From JAXMCI01 sp046349435 (GTDB taxonomy: Bacteria; Pseudomonadota; Alphaproteobacteria; Dongiales; Dongiaceae), in NCBI GenBank assembly GCA_046349435.1, contig JAXMCI010000008.1, forward strand, positions 62,001 to 126,000: DNA of 64,000 nt. The letters are read 5' to 3'. Positions within the stretch are counted from its first letter, which is position 1, and every line of letters begins with the position of its first letter. A model generated the notes under the pieces. That model had not been told where the DNA came from. It did no database searches and saw only the letters and a list, made by a program, of their open reading frames with translations. A program made the translations under genes and the position numbers. This document shows, one piece after another, positions 8,575-16,896 of the stretch.

Positions 8575-9246
8575 ATGGCGACCCAACTCAGCCAGAGCCC
8601 GAAGCGCGGCCGCGGGCGGCCGCCGGGCTTCGATCGCGCGACGGCGCTGCAGCAGGCGCTGAAGCTGTTCTGGGAGCGCGGCTACGAGGGCACCTCGTTC
8701 GACGAGCTGACCGCCGCGATGGGGATCAGCCCGTCCAGCTTCTACAATGCCTTCGGCAGCAAGGAGCAGCTCTTCCAGGAGGCGGCCGAGGCCTACATGG
8801 CGGCGGCGGGCGAATGGTTCCGGCGCGAGCTCGGCACCGACACCGACACGCGGACGGCCTTCCATCGGCTGCTCAGCACGGCGGTGCGCGAGTTCACACG
8901 GGGCGACCGGCCGGCCGGCTGCATGGTCTCGCTCGCCTGCACCCAGGTGCCGCCGGCGCTGGAATCGCTGCGCGAGATGATGGCCGGGCACCGCAGGGCG
9001 GCGGAGACCGCGATGGCCGAGCGCATCCGGCTCGGCATCGCCGCGGGCGACGTGCCGGCCGACGCCGACCCCGAGGCGCTGGCCGCCTTCTACAGCGCCG
9101 TGTCGCGCGGGCTGGCCGTGCTGGCGCGCGACGGCGCATCGCGCGAGCGGCTGCAGGAGACCGTCGACATCGCGATGCGCGCCTGGCCCGCCGCGCCCGC
9201 TCGGGCGACGCCGCGGCCGCGGCGGGGGAAGCCGGCCGCCCGGTAG
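8575..9246 (+). CDS. TetR/AcrR-family transcriptional regulator
   Basis: This 223-residue repressor has its DNA-binding helix-turn-helix at residues ~20-65 (ALKLFWERGYEGTSFDEL followed by GISPSSFYNAFGSKEQLF). The C-terminal ligand/dimer domain resembles the TetR_C group found with reductase genes, including TRGDRPAGCMVSLACTQV. The N-terminus carries a basic tail (SPKRGRGRPPGFD). It lies directly before, and in the same direction as, the SDR gene. Shared GGAGC-N4-GCTCC sites before both genes argue for autorepression and control of the SDR. The RND pump 1 kb on may also be under it, but no matching site is seen there. Confidence 0.9.
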   Translation: MATQLSQSPKRGRGRPPGFDRATALQQALKLFWERGYEGTSFDELTAAMGISPSSFYNAFGSKEQLFQEAAEAYMAAAGEWFRRELGTDTDTRTAFHRLLSTAVREFTRGDRPAGCMVSLACTQVPPALESLREMMAGHRRAAETAMAERIRLGIAAGDVPADADPEALAAFYSAVSRGLAVLARDGASRERLQETVDIAMRAWPAAPARATPRPRRGKPAAR

Positions 9247-9262
9247 CAGCCCCCGGATAATT

Positions 9263-9276
9263 GTTGCGACCGCTCC
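9263..9276. promoter_or_regulatory. degenerate third copy of the TetR operator
   Basis: GTTGC-GACC-GCTCC: the right arm is perfect and the left arm matches 3 of 5 bases, followed by AG as at the SDR site. It lies 50 bp upstream of the perfect palindrome and overlaps no gene. It could be an auxiliary operator. Confidence 0.35.
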
Positions 9277-9286
9277 AGAAAGACCC

Positions 9287-9315
9287 TTGACCGCCGACGG
9301 CCGCGCCTCTATCTC
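9287..9315 (+). promoter_or_regulatory. candidate sigma-70 promoter of the SDR gene
   Basis: TTGACC (9287-9292), 17 nt, TATCTC (9310-9315). The operator palindrome at 9326-9339 falls around the expected start of transcription, an arrangement suited to repression. Confidence 0.4.
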
Positions 9316-9325
9316 CGGTATTAAC

Positions 9326-9339
9326 GGAGCGATCGCTCC
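9326..9339. promoter_or_regulatory. perfect 14-bp TetR operator palindrome
   Basis: GGAGCGATCGCTCC is a perfect palindrome 26 bp before the SDR start codon. It shares arms and 4-nt spacing with the site before tetR (8531-8544). Confidence 0.65.
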
Positions 9340-9364
9340 AGTTTTCCCAGAGAAGAGGGCTGCC

Positions 9365-10117
9365 ATGGGCAGGTTCACCGACAAGGTCGCGGTCGTCACC
9401 GGTGCCTCCAAGGGCATCGGCGCGGGCATCGCCAAGCGGCTCGCCGCGGAAGGCGCATCGGTCGTGGTCAACTACGCCTCCAGCGAGCGGGACGCCGAGC
9501 GCGTCGTCGACGAGATCCGCCGCGCCGGCGGCAAGGCGGTCGCGATCGGCGGCAGCGTGGCGAAGGAGGCCGAGGCGGAGCGGCTGCTCGAGCGGGCCGG
9601 CGCCGAGCTCGGACGGGTCGACGTGCTGGTCAACAATGCCGGCGTCTATGCCTTCGCGCCGATCGAGCGCGTCTCCGCGGAGTCCTTCACCCGGCAGTTC
9701 GAGACCAACGTGCTGGGCCTGCTGCTGGCGACCCGTGCGGCGGCGAAGCTGTTCCCGGCGTCGGGCGGCAGCATCGTCAACATCGGCTCGGTCGTCACCG
9801 CGCTGGCACCGCCCGAGGCCTCGGTCTATGCCGGCACCAAGGCCGCGGTCGAGACCATCACCAAGTCGCTCGCCAAGGAACTGGCCCCGCGCAGGATCCG
9901 CGTGAACGGGGTCAGTCCCGGCTTCGTCGTCACCGAGGGCACGAAGTCGGCCGGGCTGGCCGGCGGCGACTTCGAGACCAACGTGCTGGCCATCACGCCG
10001 CTCGGCCGTGCCGGCCGCCCCGAGGACATTGCCGCCGCGGTCGCCTTCCTCGCCTCGGAGGAGGCGAGCTGGATCACCGGCGAGTCGCTGGTGGTGAGCG
10101 GCGGCGCCGGCATGTAG
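9365..10117 (+). CDS. SDR-family NAD(P)-dependent oxidoreductase
   Basis: This 250-residue classical short-chain dehydrogenase has the cofactor motif TGASKGIG (about residues 13-20), NNAG (about 89-92), a catalytic Ser in INIGSVV, and the YxxxK pair in SVYAGTKAAVE (about 155-159). The C-terminal GAG..WITGESL region is typical of 3-ketoacyl-ACP-reductase-like SDRs. I start at the ATG at 9365 because the Rossmann strand begins at residue 8. Upstream codons overlap the operator. It is probably repressed by the adjacent TetR protein. The substrate is unknown. Confidence 0.9.
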   Translation: MGRFTDKVAVVTGASKGIGAGIAKRLAAEGASVVVNYASSERDAERVVDEIRRAGGKAVAIGGSVAKEAEAERLLERAGAELGRVDVLVNNAGVYAFAPIERVSAESFTRQFETNVLGLLLATRAAAKLFPASGGSIVNIGSVVTALAPPEASVYAGTKAAVETITKSLAKELAPRRIRVNGVSPGFVVTEGTKSAGLAGGDFETNVLAITPLGRAGRPEDIAAAVAFLASEEASWITGESLVVSGGAGM

Positions 10118-10210
10118 CCGGCCTCCGGCCGCCGCAGGGCGAGGGCGTCGCCCTCCATCGCATGAAGCGAGCCGGCGGCGTCGCGCCGCCGGCCGGTCGA
10201 GGTACGAGCC

Positions 10211-11437
10211 ATGCCGGACATCATCGTCACGCGCACCGAGCGCACGCTCGCCGCCGACGAGCCGCCCGCGCCGCGTCGCGGTCGCGGGCGCCGCGCGCTG
10301 CTCGTCGCCGGCCTGCTGGCCGGCCTGGCGGGCGCCGCCGGCGCCTGGGCCTGGCCGGGCAAGGAGGAGCCCGCCCCGCCGCCGCCCGCGCCGCCGCAGG
10401 TGACGGTCGGCACGCCGCTGCAGCAGACTCTGGCGCCCGCCACCGACTTCCTCGGGCAGTTCTCGGCGGTCGACAGCGTCGACCTGCGTGCGCAGGTCGG
10501 CGGCATGCTGGCCGAAATCGCCTTCAAGGACGGGCAGCTCGTGCGCAAGGGCGACCTGCTCTTCGTCATCGACCCCCGGCCGTTCCAGATCCGGCTCGAC
10601 CAGGCCGAGGCACAGCTGCAGAGCGCCGAGGCGCATGCCGCGCTCACCAAGGCGCAGCTCTGGCGCGCGCAGCAGCTGAAGCAGTCCAACTTCGGCAGCG
10701 CCGAGACGGTCGACCAGCGGGCGGCCGACCAGCGCGGCGCCGAGGCGGCGATCGCCGCCGCCCGGGCGGCCGTGCGCGATGCCGCGCTCGACCTCGAATA
10801 TGCCCGGGTCGCGGCGCCGCTGACCGGGCGGATCGGCGCCCATCTCGTCTCGGCCGGCAGCGTGATCAGCGGCAGCCGTGGCGCCAGCGACGCGACGACG
10901 CTGCTCGCCACCATCGTCTCGCTCGACCCGATCCATCTCGATTTCGACATGAGCGAGGCCGACTACCTCGCCTTCCGGCAGGCCCGTCGCGGCAGCGCCG
11001 GCCTCGGCGAGCCGGTGCAGATCGACCTTGGCGGCGATGGACGATTCGACCGCACCGGCACGCTCGACTTCATCGACAACGCGGTGCACCGCGGCAGCGG
11101 CACGATCCATGCGCGCGCCACCGTGCCCAACCCCGACCTCGCCATCACCCCGGGCCAGTTCGCGCGGCTGCGGCTGGCGCTGGGTGCCGCCGCGCCGGTG
11201 CTGCTGGTGCCGGCCGCCGCGATCGTGCCGGACCAGTCGCGCCAGATCGTGATGACGGTCGGGCCGGACGGCACGGTGGTGCCGAAGCCGGTCGCGGTCG
11301 GCGGCCTGCAGCAGGGGCTGCGCGTGATCCTCGGCGGGCTGTCGCGGACCGACCGGGTGATCACCGGCGGGCTGGTCCGGGCCCGCCCCGGCGCCGTGGT
11401 CCAGCCGGTGGCGGGATCGATCACGCCGCAGGGCTGA
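10211..11437 (+). CDS. RND efflux periplasmic adaptor (membrane fusion protein)
   Basis: This 408-residue protein has a cytoplasmic basic N-terminus (residues 1-30), one membrane anchor (about 31-50, LLVAGLLAGLAGAAGAWAW) and a Pro-rich stretch. It then has the biotinyl-lipoyl half-motifs (VDLRAQVGGMLAEIAFKDGQ and the paired RIGAHLVSAGSVI), separated by an alpha-hairpin rich in Ala/Gln. A beta-barrel follows. It bridges the inner-membrane pump encoded next to an outer-membrane channel. No TolC-type gene is present in the window. It is 130 bp upstream of the pump gene and probably co-transcribed, with a palindromic repeat in between. Confidence 0.9.
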   Translation: MPDIIVTRTERTLAADEPPAPRRGRGRRALLVAGLLAGLAGAAGAWAWPGKEEPAPPPPAPPQVTVGTPLQQTLAPATDFLGQFSAVDSVDLRAQVGGMLAEIAFKDGQLVRKGDLLFVIDPRPFQIRLDQAEAQLQSAEAHAALTKAQLWRAQQLKQSNFGSAETVDQRAADQRGAEAAIAAARAAVRDAALDLEYARVAAPLTGRIGAHLVSAGSVISGSRGASDATTLLATIVSLDPIHLDFDMSEADYLAFRQARRGSAGLGEPVQIDLGGDGRFDRTGTLDFIDNAVHRGSGTIHARATVPNPDLAITPGQFARLRLALGAAAPVLLVPAAAIVPDQSRQIVMTVGPDGTVVPKPVAVGGLQQGLRVILGGLSRTDRVITGGLVRARPGAVVQPVAGSITPQG

Positions 11438-11439
11438 GC

Positions 11440-11553
11440 ACTCCCTCTCCCGCTTGCGGGTGAGGGTCGGGGTGAGGGTCGTGCGACCGGCGACACCCTC
11501 ACCCTCCCGTCGCTGGCGCGACGGGCCCCTCCCTCGCTCACGCGGGCGAGGGG
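11440..11553. repeat. dispersed palindromic intergenic repeat, copy 1
   Basis: A GC-rich unit beginning ACTCCCTCTCCCGCTTGCGG, with inverted GAGGGT/ACCCTC and GTCGC/GCGAC segments, ends in GGCGAGGGG. A closely related copy lies at 16897-17021. It sits between the adaptor and pump genes of one operon, so it is transcribed and may fold in the mRNA. Confidence 0.75.
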
Positions 11554-11570
11554 ATATCGGAGGGCTCTTC

Positions 11571-14500
11571 ATGCGCTTCACCCACGGCTTCATCGACCGG
11601 CCGATCCTGGCGGTGGTGGTCAGCGCCTTCATCACGCTGGTCGGGCTGGGCGCGCTGGTCATCCTGCCGATCGCGCAGTATCCGGAGATCGTGCCGCCGA
11701 CGGTGCAGGTCACCACCGTCTATCCCGGCGCCTCGGCCGAGGTAGTGAGCCAGACCGTGGCGACGCCGCTGGAGCAGCAGATCAACGGCGTCGAGAACAT
11801 GCTCTACATGAGCAGCCAGTCGACCGGCGACGGCAAGCTGACGATCACCGTCACCTTCCGCATCGGCACCGACCTCAACGTCGCGCAGATGCTGACGCAG
11901 AACCGGGTGCAGGACGCGCTGCCGCGGCTGCCCGAGGACGTGCAGCGGCTCGGCGTGCAGGTGCGCAAGTCGACGCCGAGCATCCTGCTGGCGGTGCACC
12001 TGCTGTCGCCCGATTCCTCGCGCGACCTGCTCTACCTCTCCAACTACGCCACGCTGCACGTCAAGGACGCGCTCGCCCGGCTGCCCGGCGTCGGCGACGT
12101 GCAGCTCTTCGGGGCGCGCGACTACGCCATGCGGATCTGGCTCGACCCCGACAAGGTGGCGGCCTACCGGCTGAACGCGGCCGAGGTGCTGGCCGCGCTG
12201 CGGGCCCAGAACCTGCAGGTCTCGGCCGGCGTGCTGAATCAGCCCCCGATGCCCGAGACCGGCCCCTTCCAGCTCAACGTCCAGACGCTGGGCCGGCTCG
12301 CCACGCCCGAGCAGTTTGCCGACATCATCGTCAAGACCGACGCGCAGGGCCGGGTGACGCGCATCCGCGACATCGGCCGCGTCGAGATCGGCGCCGCCGA
12401 CTACGGCGCCACCGCCTACACCGACCGCTATGACGGGCTGCCGCTGCTCATCTTCACCCAGCCCGGCGCCAACTCGCTGGCCGTCGAGCAGGAGGTGCTG
12501 GCGACCATGCGCGACCTCGAGGCGGAATTTCCCAGCGGGGTCGGCTACCGCATCATCTACGACCCGACCACCTTCATCGCGAAGTCGGTCGACGAGGTGG
12601 TGACGACGATCTTCGTCGCCATCCTGCTGGTGGTCGGGGTCGTCTTCCTGTTCCTGCAGACCTGGCGGGCGACGATCATCCCGGTGGTCGCCATCCCGGT
12701 CTCGCTGGTCGGCACCTTCGCTATCCTCTACCCGCTCGGCATCTCGCTCAACAACCTGTCGCTGTTCGGGCTGGTGCTGGCGGTCGGCATCGTCGTCGAC
12801 GACGCGATCGTCGTGGTCGAGAACGTCGAGCGCAACATCCGCGCCGGCATGGCGCCGCTCGAGGCGGCGCACCGGACCATGGACGAGGTCGGCGGCGCGC
12901 TGGTGGCGATCGCGCTGACGCTCTGCGCGGTGTTCGTGCCCGCCGCGTTCATTTCGGGCATCTCCGGCCAGTTCTTCAAGCAGTTCGCGACCACCATCGC
13001 CGCATCGACGGTGATCTCCTGCTTCGTCTCGCTGACCCTCTCGCCGGCGCTCTGCGCCCTGCTGCTGAAGCCGCACGAGGCCGGCGTCGGGTCGCGGCGG
13101 AGCCTGCCGGCCCGGCTGCTCGCCGCCGGCTTCGCGCGCTTCGACCACGGCTTCGAGGCGCTGTCGCGAGGCTATGGCCGGCTGACGCGCCGGCTGGTGC
13201 GCGCGCTGGCCGTGGTGGTCGCCGTCTATGTCGCGCTGATCGGCGTCTCCGGCCTGCAGTTCGCCCGCACGCCGACCGGCTTCATCCCGGAGCAGGACCA
13301 GGGCTACCTGATCACCGTCGTGCAGCTGCCGCCCGGCGCCAGCCTGGCGCGCACCGAGGCGGTGGTGAAGCGGGCAATCGACATCATCCTGACGACGCCC
13401 GGCATCGAGCATGTCGCGCCCTTCGCCGGCTTCGACGCGACGACCTTCACCATCGCGTCCAATGCCGGGACGATCTTTTCCGGCCTGCCCTCGCTCTACG
13501 ACCACGATCTGCCCGGAATCACTGCCGCCACGGTGCTGGCCGACCTGCGCCGCCGCCTGGCGGTGATCGACGATGCCTTCGTGCTGACCATCCCGCCGCC
13601 GCCGGTGCAGGGCCTCGGCACCGCCGGCGGCTTCAAGCTGATGCTGCAGGACCGCGCCGGGCTGGGCTCGCAGGCGCTGGTCGACGCCGCTCAGTCGCTG
13701 GTCGCCGCCGCCAACCGCGACCCCGCCTTCGCCGGCGTGTTCACGCTGTTCAACACCGGCTCGCCCTCGATCTATGCCGACATCGACCGGCTGAAGGCGG
13801 AGAAGGTCGGGCTGACGCCGACCGACCTGTTCGCCACCCTGCAGGTCTATCTCGGCTCGCAGTACGTCAACGACTTCAACCTGCTCGGCCGCACCTACCA
13901 GGTGATCGTGCAGGCGGACGGGCGGTTCCGCCGCGACCGCCAGGACCTCACCGCGCTCAAGGCGCGCAACGCCGCCGGCGACATGGTGCCGATCGGCACC
14001 GTGGCGGCGCTGCGCGACGTGACCGCGCCCTACCGCGTGCCGCGCTACGACCTCTACCCGGCCGCCGAGGTGATGGGCGCCGCGGCACCCGGCATCGCCA
14101 CCGGCACGGCGCTCGACCGCATGGCGGCGCTGGCGCAGCAGGTGCTGCCGCCCGGGATCGGCTTCGAATGGACCGAGATCGCCTACCAGCAGGAGCACAA
14201 GGGGACGCCGGCGATCCTGGTGTTCGCCGCCGCCGCACTCTTCGTCTTCATGGTACTGGCGGCCAACTACGAGAGCTGGAAGCTGCCGCTCTCGGTCGTG
14301 CTGATCGTGCCGATGTGCCTGCTCGCCTCGGTCACCGGGCTCGGCGCCCGCGGGTTGCCGATCGACATCCTGGCCGAGATCGGCTTCGTCGTGCTGGTCG
14401 GGCTGGCGGCGAAGAACGCCATCCTGATCGTCGAGTTCGCCCGCCAGGACCAGGCGCGCGGCGCCGACGCCGCGGAAGCCGCCGCCCGCGCCGCGCAGAC

Positions 14501-14735
14501 CCGCCTGCGGCCCATCCTGATGACCTCGCTCGCCTTCATCCTCGGCGTCGCGCCGCTGGTGGTGGCCACGGGTGCGGGCGCGGAGATGCGCCAGTCGCTC
14601 GGCACCGCGGTGTTCTTCGGCATGCTCGGCGTGACCGGCTTCGGCCTCGTCTTCACCCCGGCCTTCTACACGCTGGTGCAGCGGATCGGCGGACGGCGCC
14701 GGAAATCTTCGGCCGCCATCACGATTCCCGCTTGA
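11571..14735 (+). CDS. RND multidrug efflux permease (HAE1/AcrB type)
   Basis: This 1054-residue protein is the full size expected for an AcrB-type proton-driven drug pump. Evidence: N-terminal FIDRPILAVVVSAFITLVG (TM1), the porter domain with TPLEQQINGVENMLYMSSQS, and TM2-6 around residues 335-500. TM4 carries the proton-relay acidic pair in VGIVVDDAIVVVENVERN (about residues 404-421). A second periplasmic loop follows, then TM8-12 including AAKNAILIVEF. It works as an inner-membrane trimer with the adaptor encoded just upstream. The start is the ATG at 11571, 13 nt after a GGAGGG. Its stop codon overlaps the -35 of the next transcript. Confidence 0.93.
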   Translation: MRFTHGFIDRPILAVVVSAFITLVGLGALVILPIAQYPEIVPPTVQVTTVYPGASAEVVSQTVATPLEQQINGVENMLYMSSQSTGDGKLTITVTFRIGTDLNVAQMLTQNRVQDALPRLPEDVQRLGVQVRKSTPSILLAVHLLSPDSSRDLLYLSNYATLHVKDALARLPGVGDVQLFGARDYAMRIWLDPDKVAAYRLNAAEVLAALRAQNLQVSAGVLNQPPMPETGPFQLNVQTLGRLATPEQFADIIVKTDAQGRVTRIRDIGRVEIGAADYGATAYTDRYDGLPLLIFTQPGANSLAVEQEVLATMRDLEAEFPSGVGYRIIYDPTTFIAKSVDEVVTTIFVAILLVVGVVFLFLQTWRATIIPVVAIPVSLVGTFAILYPLGISLNNLSLFGLVLAVGIVVDDAIVVVENVERNIRAGMAPLEAAHRTMDEVGGALVAIALTLCAVFVPAAFISGISGQFFKQFATTIAASTVISCFVSLTLSPALCALLLKPHEAGVGSRRSLPARLLAAGFARFDHGFEALSRGYGRLTRRLVRALAVVVAVYVALIGVSGLQFARTPTGFIPEQDQGYLITVVQLPPGASLARTEAVVKRAIDIILTTPGIEHVAPFAGFDATTFTIASNAGTIFSGLPSLYDHDLPGITAATVLADLRRRLAVIDDAFVLTIPPPPVQGLGTAGGFKLMLQDRAGLGSQALVDAAQSLVAAANRDPAFAGVFTLFNTGSPSIYADIDRLKAEKVGLTPTDLFATLQVYLGSQYVNDFNLLGRTYQVIVQADGRFRRDRQDLTALKARNAAGDMVPIGTVAALRDVTAPYRVPRYDLYPAAEVMGAAAPGIATGTALDRMAALAQQVLPPGIGFEWTEIAYQQEHKGTPAILVFAAAALFVFMVLAANYESWKLPLSVVLIVPMCLLASVTGLGARGLPIDILAEIGFVVLVGLAAKNAILIVEFARQDQARGADAAEAAARAAQTRLRPILMTSLAFILGVAPLVVATGAGAEMRQSLGTAVFFGMLGVTGFGLVFTPAFYTLVQRIGGRRRKSSAAITIPA

Positions 14736-14760
14736 CACCGCCCGCGCCCTGGCCTAAATG
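14732..14760 (+). promoter_or_regulatory. strong sigma-70 promoter of an unidentified transcript
   Basis: TTGACA (14732-14737), exactly 17 nt, TAAATG (14755-14760). The -35 is a full consensus match. It overlaps the RND stop codon. Transcription should begin near 14767 and meet the hairpin terminator at 15023-15067. Confidence 0.65.
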
Positions 14761-14766
14761 CCGGCT

Positions 14767-15067
14767 CCCGCACCGGTTGTGCGGTGGATTTTCCCAGGAT
14801 CTCCGACCAGCGGATGGAATGATGGGCACGATGCAGACACATGAGCCAGGGATCGCGCGGGCGCTCGTCGCCTGCGGCATCCGGCCGGGCGCGTCTGCAA
14901 CGGCGATGCGACCCAGCCTGACCAATGATTCTCAGCGTAACCACGACGGCAACGGCCTTTCGGCCACCAGCTCGGAGCGGGCCGCGGTGATCTAGACCGC
15001 GATCCATCGGGTCCCACCAGGACCCCACCGAGCCCGCCCGAAAGGCACCGGCTCGGTGGGGTTTTTT
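14767..15067 (+). ncRNA. candidate ~300-nt structured non-coding RNA, family unknown
   Basis: The stretch is bounded by a near-consensus promoter and a perfect intrinsic terminator and holds no convincing protein gene. A 57-codon frame from 14822 lacks recognisable character. Possible structure: a 5' hairpin around 14768-14787 (CCGCACCGGTTGTGCGG), and long-range pairing of GACC..GATGG (14804-14816) with CCATC..GGTC (15004-15013), which would close a ~200-nt domain. I looked for conserved elements of RNase P RNA, tmRNA, SRP RNA and common riboswitches and found none. A 6S-like RNA cannot be excluded. It lies just upstream of the RNA-repair island. Confidence 0.45.
15023..15067 (+). terminator. 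intrinsic terminator
   Basis: A perfect 12-bp stem (CCCCACCGAGCC at 15023-15034, GGCTCGGTGGGG at 15050-15061) with a 15-nt loop, followed directly by six T residues. It is the clearest Rho-independent terminator in the window. Confidence 0.85.
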
Positions 15068-15254
15068 GTTGCCCGGACTGCAACCTGCGATGGCAGGTTG
15101 CCGAAGGGCGGCGCTCGGCCCGGCGGGCCGGACGCCTGCTGTTTGACATGGTGAAGCGGATTCCAACGTCGTCGAGGACGGCGCGCGGCCCACCGGGCCG
15201 GCGCCGTCCGCGACAGCGGACGGGACGGCACGGCCCAAGCGCCACGACGAGCTT

Positions 15255-15487
15255 GCGGCCGGCCCGGACGAGCGCGCCCATCGGCCTTCCCCTGCCGGTG
15301 CGAGCGACCCCGGGCCGGCCGCCGGGCAGGGAGAGCCCGCCCATGCCATTTCCGCCATGGCGGCGCCGCCGGCGCCGCCCCCTGTCCCAGCGAGATCCCT
15401 GCGAGATCCCTGCGGCCGGCCCGGCCGCGCGCGCCCGTCGGTGCTCCCCTGCCGATGCGAGCGACCCCGGCCCGGCCGCAGGGAGCA
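15255..15487. repeat. two imperfect direct repeats of ~75 bp in the gap before the tRNA gene
   Basis: Copy 1 (about 15255-15332) and copy 2 (about 15412-15487) share GCGGCCGGCCCGG, GCGCGCCC, CCCCTGCCG, TGCGAGCGACCCCGG and the ending GGCAGGGAG/GCAGGGAG. A short tandem GCGAGATCCCT pair precedes copy 2. The 15068-15503 gap holds no supported gene. Confidence 0.55.
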
Positions 15488-15503
15488 GCAAGGCCGAAGA
15501 TCG

Positions 15504-15580
15504 GCGCCCGTAGCTCAACTGGACGGAGCACCGGATCGCGAGTCCGGAGGCTGGAGGTTCGAATCCTCCCGGGCGCGCCA
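15504..15580 (+). tRNA. tRNA-Arg-like gene with atypical anticodon loop
   Basis: A full cloverleaf with encoded CCA. Acceptor GCGCCCG/CGGGCGC is 7 perfect bp with discriminator G. The D-arm is GCTC/GAGC, the anticodon stem CCGGA/TCCGG, and the T-arm GGAGG-TTCGAAT-CCTCC. The body matches bacterial tRNA-Arg. The anticodon loop is TCGCGAG, so positions 34-36 read GCG (Arg codon CGC), but position 33 is C instead of the near-universal U. Bacteria normally read CGC with an A34 tRNA. It lies 69 bp before rtcB with no terminator between, so the two may be co-transcribed. It could be a working tRNA, a decaying one or a decoy. Confidence 0.75.
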
Positions 15581-15649
15581 ATGTGGACGAGAGGCGGCAG
15601 AGGGCGGCCGCAATCACCAGACGCCCCGACCAGCAGAGGAGGACCCGCC

Positions 15650-16870
15650 ATGAGCGGATTCGAGGTCATCGCGACGGCGGGCGCCGCGCCGATCAAGGCC
15701 TGGACCCGCGGCGTGCCGGTCGAGGCGACCGCGCGCCAGCAGATCGAGAACGTGGCGCGGCTGCCCTTCATCCACAGCCACGTCGCGGTCATGCCCGACG
15801 TGCATTGGGGCATGGGGGCGACGGTGGGCAGCGTCATCCCGACGCTGCGCGCCATCGTCCCGGCGGCGGTCGGCGTCGACATCGGCTGCGGCATGGCGGC
15901 GCTGCGCACGACCATCGGGGCGGCCGACCTGCCCGACAGCCTGGCGCCGCTGCGCAGCGCGATCGAGGCGGCGGTGCCGCACGGTCGTAGCCACAATGGC
16001 GGGCCGGAGGATGTCGGCACCTGGCGCGACGCGGTGCCCACGGCCAATGCGGCGGCCTGGGGCGAGATCGCGGAGGGCTATGCCCGCATCCTCGAGCAGC
16101 ACCCCAAGGCACGCCACCCGCGGCCGGCCGAGCATCTCGGCACGCTCGGCACCGGCAACCACTTCGTCGAGCTCTGCCTCGACGAGGCGGACCGGCTCTG
16201 GGTGATGCTGCATTCCGGCTCGCGCGGGGTCGGCAACAAGCTCGGCACCACCTTCATCGAGCTGGCCCGGCAGGAGATGCGCCGCTGGTTCGTCAACCTG
16301 CCGGACCAGGACCTCGCCTACCTGCCGGAGGGCAGCGAGCACTTCACCGCCTACGTCAAGGCGGTGAACTGGGCCCAGTCCTATGCCCGCATCAACCGCG
16401 AGCTGATGCTGGCGGCGGTCATGGGCGTGCTGCGCGGGACCTTCCCGCGGCTCGCGGCCGACGCGGTGGCGGTCAACTGCCACCACAACTACGTCGCCCG
16501 CGAGCGGCATTTCGGCAAGGAGGTCTGGATCACCCGCAAGGGCGCGGTCCGGGCCGGCGCCGGCGAGCTCGGCATCATCCCGGGCTCGATGGGCGCGCGG
16601 TCCTACATCGTGCGCGGCAAGGGCAACCCGCAGTCGTTCGAGACCTGCTCGCACGGCGCCGGGCGCGCCATGTCGCGCAACCAGGCGAAGCGGACCTTCA
16701 CCCTGGAGGACCATGCCCGCGCCACGGCGCATGTCGAATGCCGCAAGGACGAAGGCGTGCTCGACGAGACGCCGGGCGCCTACAAGGACATCGACGCCGT
16801 GATGGCGGCGCAGTCCGACCTGGTGGAGATCGTCCACACGCTCCGCCAGGTGCTGTGCGTCAAGGGGTAG
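15650..16870 (+). CDS. rtcB: RNA-splicing/repair ligase RtcB
   Basis: This 406-residue protein matches the length of E. coli RtcB (408). RtcB joins RNA 2',3'-cyclic phosphate or 3'-phosphate ends to 5'-OH ends, using GTP and Mn2+. All family blocks are present: HSHVAVMPDVHWGMGATVGS (about 42-61), VGVDIGCGM with metal ligands Asp77 and Cys80, GTGNHF with His171, HSGSRGVGNK with His188, CHHNYV (His278-279), PGSMGARSYIV, and CSHGAGRAMSR with the guanylylated His335. The start is the ATG at 15650 after GAGGAGGAC. It is upstream of tandem Y RNA genes and the Ro60 gene. No RtcA cyclase or RtcR regulator is in view. Confidence 0.95.
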   Translation: MSGFEVIATAGAAPIKAWTRGVPVEATARQQIENVARLPFIHSHVAVMPDVHWGMGATVGSVIPTLRAIVPAAVGVDIGCGMAALRTTIGAADLPDSLAPLRSAIEAAVPHGRSHNGGPEDVGTWRDAVPTANAAAWGEIAEGYARILEQHPKARHPRPAEHLGTLGTGNHFVELCLDEADRLWVMLHSGSRGVGNKLGTTFIELARQEMRRWFVNLPDQDLAYLPEGSEHFTAYVKAVNWAQSYARINRELMLAAVMGVLRGTFPRLAADAVAVNCHHNYVARERHFGKEVWITRKGAVRAGAGELGIIPGSMGARSYIVRGKGNPQSFETCSHGAGRAMSRNQAKRTFTLEDHARATAHVECRKDEGVLDETPGAYKDIDAVMAAQSDLVEIVHTLRQVLCVKG

Positions 16871-16896
16871 GAGGGCACGCCCTCCCGCTCCGCAGC

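Noticed and set aside
14822..14995. 57-codon frame inside the promoter-terminator transcript, with a possible tmRNA-tag look (TNDSQ)
   Set aside because: No Shine-Dalgarno, no tag ending in Ala-Ala, and no tRNA-like half with GGATTCGA or CCA nearby. I keep it as an RNA of unknown type.
15220..15240. GG-N10-GC (sigma-54-like) match upstream of rtcB
   Set aside because: The -12 half reads AAGC rather than TTGC, and such matches are frequent in this GC-rich DNA. No RtcR gene is present in the window.
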